A DNA stretch of 26,703 nt from NCBI RefSeq assembly GCF_001039355.2, contig NW_019775624.1, positions 924,075-950,777 on the forward strand, given 5' to 3'. This stretch comes from Lingula anatina. Taxonomy: Eukaryota; Brachiopoda; Lingulata; Lingulida; Lingulidae. Under the pieces are notes generated by a model. The model saw only the letters and a program-made list of their open reading frames with translations, was not told where the DNA came from and searched no databases. A program made the position numbers and the translations under genes. Numbering within the stretch: the stretch's first letter is position 1; each line of letters opens with the position of its first letter. Below are positions 18,701-26,703 of the stretch, piece after piece.

Positions 18701-19220
18701 TTGAGAGCATATTTGTTTTTATGTACAGACACTTTTACCGATAACACGATAAGTGGAAAACCGTTTTTTTTTTTGGCTTGAAAATCACAGAACTGATGAA
18801 TATTCATAATATGCAGGTCAAGTTCGAAAATAATCATGATCGCGCAATTTTCATGGAAGTTATGCTGTTTTTTCACTTTTTTCAACATATATGCAACACC
18901 GATAACGAGATAAATGAAGAACCGTTTTACCTTTTAGCTTGAAACTTACAGAACTGATGAATATTTATAATACGCAGGTCAAGTTCGAAAATCAGCATGA
19001 TCGGTCCATTTTTATAAAAGTTATGCTGTTTTTTTTACTTTTTCAGCATATATGCAACACCTATAACACATTTTAAGGAAAATCGATTGGCCAATTGTCT
19101 TGAAATTCACAGGAGTGATCAATTTTACTAAAATACAGATTAAGTTTTGGTGAATTTATGGCTTTTTTTGTATAAAAGTGTTTTTTCTCATATTTAATTC
19201 TTAGGCATGTTAACAGTCTT
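18700..19220. repeat. 161-bp tandem repeat, about three copies
   Basis: ACCGATAAC/ACCTATAAC marks unit starts at 18737, 18898 and 19059, exactly 161 bp apart. Shared words include AAACCGTTTT, GAACTGATGAATAT, GCAGGTCAAGTTCGAAAAT and GAAGTTATGCTGTTTTTT. The third unit is diverged, and a degenerate start may precede the first. Confidence 0.88.
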
Positions 19221-19557
19221 ATTTTTGAACTAATTAGATATGTAAAGGTGCTCTTTTGACATTTTCTGCATCTTAACAATATTGTTAGTTGATTATATAA
19301 AAAAGACGGTAAACCTGTTATTGTGTATTGTGTAACAAAATGTCAAAAATGGAAATAACCTAATTTAACCAAAAGAGTTTGTCAGAATCTCAGAATGGAG
19401 CACACTGGACATTTAAAATTGTTCTTTTGATAATTTTCCTAAGCCAACAATTTTCTTAGTTGATCATTTAAAAATGACAATAGATTGATTATCTTGTTTT
19501 ATGTAAAAAAGGTGTCATAATTGGAAAGAAAATCATTTCAGTACAGTTATCTATTAC

Positions 19558-20160
19558 ATTTTGGCATTTTGAAGATGTGACTCTGAACTTCCATGACCTT
19601 TAAGACCTTTCCATGTTACATTTTCTGAATATCCATGATACTTTTATTTTATTAGTAAAAAATTATGGTCATTATGCTGTTAAGCATTATGCAATATTGC
19701 ATCAAAATTGAAGACAACCCTATTTTTGGCACTGCCTCCATAGTGACCATTAAAAGAAAACCATGTCACTTACACTTCTCAAACTTACAGACAAGTAGCA
19801 TCGGGCTAAAATATAGCTTCAGTTAAAAAACCTGTCTTATCAGTTAACCTTTCTGGAAATTATATAGTTTTTTGTTGGAATTGAAAATTTCACATATCGA
19901 CATTTTAAAGGTGTGACTTTGAACTTCCATTGGCTTGAAGGCCTTTGCTAGTCACATTTTCTGAATATCCATGATACCTTTACTTTATTATTAAAAATTG
20001 ATGGTAATTATGTTATATTGCATAAAAGTTGAAGAAAGCCCTATTTTGGACACTGCTGCCAGGATGACCATTTAAGGGAAAACCATATTACTTATGATAC
20101 TCAAACTTACTGAAAAGTTTCATAGGATTGAGGTGCAGTTTGTGTCGAAAAATCATTGTG
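19558..20160. repeat. About 338-bp degenerate tandem repeat, two copies
   Basis: Copy starts are near 19561 and 19898. Both contain a CATTTT-A-GTGTGACT-TGAACTTCCAT block, TCTGAATATCCATGATAC, a TTGAAGA..CCCTATTTT-GG-CACTGC block and a later TCAAACTTAC. It is diverged, so old. Confidence 0.8.
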
Positions 20161-20229
20161 ATTGTTTTCTGTTTTGGAAGCAATGGAGTTCTATAGTGTG
20201 CTATATCGTGCTACTCCATATGGAATCTT

Positions 20230-20900
20230 ACAGATTGTCGTCAGTATGTAATTGTACCTTGGGTAATCACTGGCTAAATTCAGGGCTATAAAGTCACTTG
20301 CCTAATGACCTTTCAAATGAGATTACATAAAACACACGTTGAGATTTCCCTGTAAAGTCCCATAGGTTTAGCTCTCTTACCTGTGTCACATAATTAGGAA
20401 TCGGTGATAATTATGCAGGTAAATGTTGTAATGTTGTTTAATATTGTAAAAAAAAATGTGTAACACCAACATTAATGATATCAAACTCAATGGGGTTATT
20501 CATATCATGTTAATACAGCTAGATTAAAAGATTGAATAGCAGCTTTATTGGAATTTTTTGTTATGTTTTATTTAAAAAAAATTTAAATTATTTTTCAAAC
20601 ACTAGCATCTTCAAGGTGTTACTTTTAACTTCCATCCACCAGAAGCTCTGTGCATTTTCTGTATTTTCTCATTCTAGCATTTAGTACTTAGTTTGTGGTA
20701 TATAGATAAGATGGGTGGTCAGTCTGTAATGGTCCCTTGAGTAATCATAAGCTAAGTTCAGAGCTATCAAGTCACTTGCCTAATCAAGTCTGAAGTGGCC
20801 ATTAAATGAGATTACATAAAATACACATGTTGAGATATCATTATCTTCAAACTCAAGTGGGATAGTGGTAATACAGCTAGATTGAATGACAGCTTTAGTG
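20230..20900. repeat. About 480-bp degenerate direct repeat
   Basis: Blocks at about 20235-20345 and 20545 recur at about 20720-20845 and 20890: AAGTCACTTGCCTAAT, GAGATTACATAAAA-ACAC, TAATACAGCTAGATT, GACAGCTTTA-TGGAAT-TTTT. This continues the repeat field and feeds into the 455-bp duplication. Confidence 0.75.
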
Positions 20901-21717
20901 GAATATTTTTGTAATTTTTCCTTTTTTAATTTTTCATTTGTCAAACTGGCATTTTCAAGATTTGACTTTTCACTCCCATATGTTTTTTTTAACTTACAAG
21001 GACTTACATACAGCTCAAATAAGAAAAACAGCTCTCTTGAATTATATTTGTTTATTGAATTTATGCTATGTTTTTGTGAAAATTTCACTTTTTCTTATTC
21101 TGGCATTTTCAAAGTATGAACTTGAACTCTTATCAACCTGAAGTCTTAGAGACCATTTCCAGACCCTATAGCGCTAACTGTGGATCCCTCTATCTCCTAG
21201 GGGATTCTCGCTAAATTGCAATCAATGTAAGAGACTTAGATGTCTGTCACGCCTACTGAAGNTGAGATTACATAAAATACACATGTTGAGATATCATTAT
21301 CTTCAAACTCAAGTGGGATAGTGGTAATACAGCTAGATTGAATGACAGCTTTAGTGGAATATTTTTGTAATTTTTCCTTTTTTAATTTTTCATTTGTCAA
21401 ACTGGCATTTTCAAGATTTGACTTTTCACTCCCATATGTTTTTTTTAACTTACAAGGACTTACATACAGCTCAAATAAGAAAAACAGCTCTCTTGAATTA
21501 TATTTGTTTATTGAATTTATGCTATGTTTTTGTGAAAATTTCACTTTTTCTTATTCTGGCATTTTCAAAGTATGAACTTGAACTCTTATCAACCTGAAGT
21601 CTTAGAGACCATTTCCAGACCCTATAGCGCTAACTGTGGATCCCTCTATCTCCTAGGGGATTCTCGCTAAATTGCAATCAATGTAAGAGACTTAGATGTC
21701 TGTCACGCCTACTGAAG
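20807..21717. repeat. 455-bp exact tandem duplication split by n at 21262
   Basis: 20807-21261 and 21263-21717 appear identical by eye, including homopolymer lengths. The first copy ends, and the second begins, exactly at the n. The join falls at the centre of the palindrome described at 21617-21811. This is almost certainly an assembly artefact of unmerged contig ends. Confidence 0.9.
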
Positions 21718-21811
21718 CTGGCGTGACAGAATCTTAAGCCACTTAAGCTGAAAGCAATTTAGTGAGAAACCCCTTGGAGGTGGATCGATCCTGTTAGATT
21801 AATCTAGGTCT
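21617..21811. mobile_element. Palindromic foldback element
   Basis: The left arm (from AGACCCTATAGCGC) and right arm (to ATCTAGGTCT) are imperfect inverted repeats of about 95 bp. The innermost 11 bp are perfect: TCTGTCACGCC at 21699-21709 and GGCGTGACAGA at 21720-21730, with a 10-nt loop. The inner arms share GATCGA, CTCACTAAATTGCT-TCAGCTT with the ends of the foldback element at 6021-6886, so the two are related. Confidence 0.8.
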
Positions 21812-21949
21812 TATGCTTGTTACACATTTTATGCATTACTTCATCAGAATTGACAGGATCCTCTTTTGTGCATTTTTATTTTCTCCTTTTTGTCTGTACA
21901 TTTGACAGCACGGATCCCCCGTGCTGTCAAGGCTTAGGAGGTTTGAGCC

Positions 21950-22717
21950 GTGCAGGGAATTAGTGTTGCATTGGTGCGCAGTTTTCAGGTTGAGGTTATC
22001 AAAAGAGCTGAACAAAGAAGGCTCCATGCTTCGAGTATTCACATCAGGGTTGCCAGGAAGAATCCACTCATCACCTTGGTAAACAGAATCAGAAGAGTGA
22101 CAAGGGCAGCCAGAACCATTGCCTGGACAGTGGGTCAGAATTTTCGCCATTTTGTTTTTTTCTAACGAGTCCATATTCACAGTTAACAAATGAGTGGCTA
22201 AGTGCGGGTATGGAGAGCATCACCCACTTGTCATCTGCCAGAGAATATGCATTTCCTCACTAGACAGTCCACTTCAATAATGGTTTAGAGGTGCATTGGT
22301 TTCTATGGCATTGTTGAACTGGTGTTGATAAACGGAAACACCTTTTAGACCTTTTAGCATCGGTAGAAAAAAAAAAAAAACAACAACTTTGGGGACAGGA
22401 ACCATCCGTTTATATTTCAAGATGATAACGTTACACCACACAGGGCTAGGACAGCGCAAGAGTGGCTTCACCAGCATGGCATCAACAGGGTGGACTAGCC
22501 TGCCCAATCACCAGACGCAAACCCCATTGAAAACCTGTGGCAAGATATTGAAAATCAAATGGCAAAGGATCGCCCCTTTACCAAAAACTCTCTAATCCAA
22601 AATGTCTCCAGAGCCTGGGCCAACACAACCCCCAGAGGATTAATGGACCTTTATCAGTCTGTGCCTATAAGTGCTGTGGCCATATTGAAATCACGTGGCT
22701 ATCCTACAAAATATTAA
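21950..22717 (+). pseudogene. Decayed Tc1-like transposase, plus strand
   Basis: Landmarks in order: a second DNA-binding helix piece (AEQRRLHASSIHIRVARKNP, near 22010-22070), WTVGQNFRHFVFF then, after a frameshift, SNES (usual F-S-D-E-S; the catalytic Asp is changed to Asn), SIMV..CIGFYGIVELVLINGN near 22275-22335, FQDDNVTPHRARTAQEWL from 22415, PAQSPDANPIENLWQDI from about 22500, and the C terminus to a TAA at 22715-22717. The last 110 codons (22388-22717) form one frame broken by a single TAG where W is usual (VD*PAQSP). The second catalytic Asp and the third acidic residue (Glu of PIEN) are kept, but the whole is inactive. Confidence 0.85.
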
Positions 22718-22869
22718 TTCTGACATAATAGCATATGTTATGTAAGGACAATGCACTGTTCTGTAAACCTACATGTAAAATAAAGATACTCACTCGACAC
22801 AATCAGTTTTCAATAAAATCACAATTGAAAAACTTTCAAATCCAGCTGTTGTTCCCTTTAAAGAAAAAA

Positions 22870-22900
22870 ATGGTGCAATACTTTTGTCACTCCCTGTACA
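22870..22900 (+). mobile_element. Probable 3' terminal repeat of the Tc1-like element
   Basis: ATGGTGCAATACTTTTGTCA followed by CTCCCTGTA has the look of Tc1-family termini. It lies about 155 bp after the transposase stop. I found no matching inverted copy at the 5' side, where the palindrome lies instead. Confidence 0.5.
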
Positions 22901-24437
22901 ATATATACAGGTATGACATCGCACAATATATAAATGTATGAAATCCTACAATATACAGGTATGTCATATAAATTAAGTGAAATATGGTGGTGTTTTTTAA
23001 TTTTATGGACATTCTGTATCCTCTATTAATTTAACAGTGAAACACTGGATTTGAGGGGCTGCATGGTTTAAATTTTAATAATTGGTTTAAAATATGGGTA
23101 TTTTCACCGTTTCTGTATTTTCCGAACCATTAAACAAGCTAGATGTGGTATCTGGAATAAAGAGCACTGTTTACAGCCGTGAGGTAATCATTTGTAAATA
23201 AAAGCACATGGAATTTGGGGTTGGACAACCTTTTTGACCAATGTTGTAATACCGAATATACTGGTCCTATGGCAAAATAGTGACTATTTATGTCATTATT
23301 GGCAAGGTTTATTAAAGAAGCCATAGATAACGCACGAGGCAATAAATTTACATAAAGCAACCTAGAAGCATTTTAGGCTAAGTTTTGTTCATTTTGTATG
23401 CACTCGTATATACAAAACAGATGCTTTGGAAATATCGTATTAGATAAGGTTGTTTACATTACCCCGACTAACTTATTATTCGTCTGCACTAAACACGCAA
23501 TTGCCTTATTAGTGTTATTCATTCCACATGGATGTAACGTAAAGAGCATAAGATGTTTGAATTAGTCCTCTTACTTGTGCATTTAACTAGATTTTAACTC
23601 AGGCCTATGAGTCATTAACATATGCTGGATTTGAAGGTCCAACGTTGCGGGTTGGTAGACCTAATAATACAGATGTACATATAAGCACTTCAAAATGTGT
23701 GCCTCTTCGTGTTGGGCTGTCCCTGGGAGCGGATGATTGTGATTTTTTTTTATATATTGTTGTTTGCTCTATTTCCTCCTCGACCATTAGAGTGAAGAAG
23801 TAATGGACCAATCATCAGGGATGTGAATGGGCACTTGGAGTGTTAATGTGCCTTTGTGTAGAGCTGTTTATGGGGGTGGACGATGCACATTTTCTATGTT
23901 ATAGCTTCAGCGCCTATCTCCTACTTGACCATACGAATGAGGAAGTTAAAAACTTTTGGGATTGATAGGCCTATCATCGGGGATGTGGATGGTCCAGCTT
24001 AATTGATACGCTTTGTCTATCCATGATTGCTTAGGGAGAAAGTCAGAAATCGGACAGCAAAATTTAAAGCGCGCGCACGAGCAAACCTGCTCATCAGCAG
24101 TGACAAAAATGTTCCTTCCCTGTAGGCACTGAGGGGCATACAAGAAGAAACATGCGCCTGGACAGAAATTCTGCCCCACTGTCCAAATAATTGACGCCAA
24201 AATCATCTGTCCATGCAATAAAACAGAAATAAATGCACCACGTTATATGTGTTTCAAACTCGTTAAAATAATAAACTAAAACATATGTCGGTTTACTTCT
24301 ACATGGGTACGTCACAAACACAATTACCTGTATACTCCAGAGCGGCACTTTGAACAAAATGCTGCGCTCTTGAAAATTCTGTGTAATTCTTTTATCTATG
24401 AAGTGCAAATTATAATAGAATTGCAACATTTCACAAA
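22901..24437. other. Intergenic region without recognised gene
   Basis: AT-rich with only short frames. Two loosely similar stretches near 23770-23835 and 23915-23995 (both with CCTCCTCGACCAT/CTACTTGACCAT and ATCATC-GGGATGTG-ATGG words) may be an old direct repeat. No splice chain is seen. Confidence 0.45.
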
Positions 24438-25820
24438 AGTGGTTTTGCCTTGTTAAAAAGATTCTAAAGTTTATCAAGTCGTTTTTGCTATTTTATGCGT
24501 TTCTAGCTGTAATTGCTACGATTTACTATCAGTTGATCGGGTGAAACATCTCTTCAACGGCAACGCAGTGATAACATTTTTTTGCATTGCATATCTGAGT
24601 TGAAGGATATTATCTCATTTTACGCAACTCGATCACCTGAGGGGATAATAAAAACAAATAAATTTCATTGAAGACATGTCTTCCTGGCAGGCAGTTATGA
24701 AATATGGAACGTGTAAGGAACAAAACGTCCGCCCCTCCGAGGCCTGCACCGGGCCTTGTCTTAGGTCAAAATGTCGGATATTTTTAAATTCCCATTTCTT
24801 TTACATGGAGGGCCAGAATTTAGTTCTTGGGACATAAATAAATATATAGTAAATAAATAAATAAATAAACAAGACAATCGACATACTGCATGCATTCAAA
24901 CTAATCTTTTTGTTATTTTTCCAAAATCCCCAAAAGAGGAGAGAAAATTGCATGGCGAATAAACTAAAAACTGGATTTGCTCCCAGCCCTGTTAAGAAAT
25001 GCAGGAATTCTACAATTTTATTGTTTTCATTGAATTGCATGTCTTGCTTTTGTTTTACATTTCATGAATAATGTCCGCTGATGTGTATGGCTTTTTAAGC
25101 AGTGCTGTTTTCGATATTTTACCATTCTTTCTTTTGCGAGAGCAGCGCGCAGACGACAGGTTTACCGACGACCATGGGCGGCGTCTCTCGTCTGCTAAGT
25201 TATTGCAGATTGTTTTCATTGCTGATGGCATTGTCCAGAATCTCGCAATGTGATGCACAACCTAGTAAGTTATGTATTTATTTGTTTATTTATTTATATT
25301 TCATTTTTGTGTCCAACTGTAAAAATGCAGTGCCTTGTCTACCATGCCAGGGCGAAACAAGCGTTATCAATTTTTTTTATAATTCATATACTTGCTGAGA
25401 TCATTCCATTTTATTTTTATACAGCTTGAATTGTACTGTTGTCTAAACTGGTGCGAAAACAGTCAAACGCTCAATCATGATTATGTTAACATGGTTTTAT
25501 GTAAAAAAAGACAAATGCAACATTATTTACCAACTTTTAACTGGAAGAAGCGTTTGCATGCGGGTACTACGAGAGATTTCACAGTGACACCATGATTTTC
25601 CTTTCATGAAATGTAACTTCATATTCTTCATGAAAAAAGATAAGTAGTAATACGCCTTAACGATATTGATTTTAATATATATTAAGGAATGTCGATGTTT
25701 CATAGAAAATTTCAACCCAAGAAATGTTTTTACATCATGTCTGTCAATTGTGAAATGTCGAATTCAGACCACTTTTAAGTTTTTCTTTTAAAGATAAAGA
25801 AAAATAAAAATAAGTTATAG
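24438..25820 (+). repeat. Segmental duplication, copy 2 (gene C 5' region)
   Basis: Counterpart of 3786-5290. It carries the same A/T-rich upstream block, signal-peptide exon and intron 1 start. Sequence to its left is unrelated to that left of copy 1, so the duplication endpoint is at about 24438. Confidence 0.9.
25174..25264 (+). CDS. Gene C exon 1: signal peptide
   Basis: Same length as gene B exon 1, same ACCATGG start context and same phase-1 GTAAGT donor at 25265. Few changes: Ser to Arg at residue 12, Val to Ala in the hydrophobic core, and QA to QP at the end. The signal peptide (MGGVSRLLSYC, LFSLLMALS, then QCDA) remains intact, so the exon appears functional. Confidence 0.88.
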
Positions 25821-26703
25821 TCGGCTTATGTGACAGAGTATTTTAAGTGCCAGTCTCTGGCAATTTTGACACCATGCCGCCATAGGCCTGTTGTTTGGTT
25901 TGACAATAATATAAATGCTGTTTCACTTTTCTTCTTGAAATTTTCAGGGTTGACCAATAATAATGCATCTGAAACCTGTGCAAAATTCCAAAGCTTGTGA
26001 ACTGTTGAAGTTATTGAACTTTGAAATAAGTTACTTTTTTATTTGATCTACCGGATATATTTGGGAAATAATACCCTTGGAAGGAATGTGGTAACTGTGG
26101 GTTGATTGTCATCAGAAATTAAGCTTTTAACTCGAAACTTACAGCTTAGAACAATCAACTTTGCCATCCACGCACCTCCCTCCCCCCATTCCTTGCCAGC
26201 CCTGTCTCATCTTTCTTCTCACACTGTTGATATTGTACGTGTGATAAATTATAGTATTCAATACTTTCAGCGCCATCTACAGTGACACCTACCACACTAA
26301 TCATGCCGCCTACGTTCAGTAAGTGCACAGCATCTTCCATATAGCTCTGAAATGTAAATAAAATGACAGAATATATCAACCGTTGGAGGTGTATGTATTT
26401 TCTCTGTTTCGTTGTGGCAGTGTTCACAGAATCGTTGGTGCATTCCGCTCAAACGATCAAAATTTAAGATGAAGAACAATCGAGGGTATGCCTACACTAG
26501 CTTGTTCATTCCCTATAGCGCATACAAATCACCACTACTCGGTTCTTACATAACTCAAATATCCACGAGTTTGCCAACAACCATACAAGTGGTAGTAGCT
26601 CGTTTCCACCACCTGAATCCATAAAAAACTGCCCTTGTTTTGTTTCAGTGGCACAGATGTACACAGTGACAATGGGCACCCACATCCCCAACGGCATGCA
26701 GCT
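25174..26703 (+). CDS. Gene C: paralogue of gene B, 5' part (runs off the right edge)
   Basis: Visible exons: 25174-25264 (signal peptide), 26271-26318 (Thr/Pro linker), 26649 to beyond 26703 (start of a PAN-like module). All junctions are phase 1, and the joined frame is open. Compared with gene B, the lectin, three PAN modules and the first micro-exon are absent between the first two exons; the corresponding intron is only about 1 kb. The predicted protein is therefore a signal peptide joined directly to a linker and PAN module, a shorter secreted family member. Missing modules could lie downstream or be truly lost. It is not a mere haplotype copy of B, because the structure differs. Expression is unknown. 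Confidence 0.75.
26271..26318 (+). CDS. Gene C linker exon (equivalent of gene B exon 7)
   Basis: A 16-codon phase 1-1 exon (TPSTVTPTTLIMPPTF) between AATACTTTCAG and A|GTAAGT. It is nine nucleotides shorter than in gene B, with no loss of frame. Confidence 0.8.
26649..26703 (+). CDS. Gene C PAN-like module exon, start only
   Basis: The acceptor TTTTGTTTCAG ends at 26648. The exon reads MAQMYTVTMGTHIPNGMQL and runs off the window; it matches gene B exon 8 with two amino-acid changes. Confidence 0.82.

Larger units (their letters stand above)
25993..26703 (+). repeat. Segmental duplication, second block, copy 2
   Basis: Counterpart of 10041-10742. In gene C it follows about 170 bp after the end of the first block, whereas in gene B about 4.75 kb separates them. 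Confidence 0.9.

Noticed and set aside
18700-19220. CRISPR-like array
   Set aside because: The 161-bp units are contiguous diverged tandem copies without unique spacers, in an animal genome.
20780-21597. Repeated open frames (102, 77 and 67 codons) in two copies
   Set aside because: They are duplicated only because the 455-bp block is duplicated at the n; composition is AT-rich low complexity without a domain.
24094-24477. A 127-codon open frame on the minus strand
   Set aside because: It has no recognisable domain, runs into the duplicated block at its upstream end and has no splice or promoter support.

Overview
The window looks like nuclear DNA of a multicellular animal, most likely a marine invertebrate; a mollusc or other lophotrochozoan is my best guess, not proven. 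Coding DNA is split into short exons with canonical AG/GT(A/G)AGT borders. The rest is AT-rich and full of microsatellites, palindromic foldback elements and decayed Tc1-like transposons. The proteins are secreted and built from PAN/Apple-like cysteine modules and one SUEL-type (rhamnose/galactose-binding) lectin module. There is no sign of bacterial organisation.

All recognisable genes lie on the + strand and belong to one tandem family. (1) Gene A, positions 58-1229, is the 3' end of an upstream member: one PAN-like exon, a probable mini-exon and a Thr-then-Cys/Tyr-rich terminal exon. (2) Gene B, 4522-13979, is complete. I assembled 12 exons, all joined in phase 1, giving a signal peptide, three PAN-like modules, one SUEL lectin module, Thr/Pro linker mini-exons, a fourth and a fifth PAN-like module, a NIPGLN-repeat region, an FPQFQQ-repeat region and a dibasic furin-like site near the C terminus (734 residues as assembled, 719 after removing a probable assembly artefact). 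(3) Gene C, 25174 to beyond the window end, is a close paralogue. Its promoter region, signal-peptide exon, a linker exon and the next PAN exon match gene B, but about 4.75 kb of gene B holding exons 2-6 (three PAN modules, the lectin and a mini-exon) has no counterpart.

The roughly 10 kb between genes B and C (14.0-24.4 kb) holds no convincing host gene. It contains a minus-strand Tc1-like pseudogene (about 17.08-18.06 kb), a 161-bp tandem repeat (about 18.7-19.2 kb), a degenerate repeat field (19.5-21.2 kb), a palindromic element (21617-21811) and a plus-strand Tc1-like pseudogene (about 21.95-22.9 kb). A second foldback element of about 866 bp sits in intron 2 of gene B and shares terminal motifs with the palindrome.

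Two single 'n' characters (12457 and 21262) are each flanked by direct duplicates that abut the n exactly. This is the pattern expected when overlapping contig ends are joined without being merged. One adds 15 spurious codons to gene B; the other doubles 455 bp at the centre of the palindrome.

The most interesting biology is the family itself: phase-1 modular genes mixing PAN and lectin domains with repetitive, possibly proteolytically released tails, still gaining and losing exon blocks. Such proteins could act as secreted recognition, adhesive or matrix proteins, but the sequence alone does not say which.
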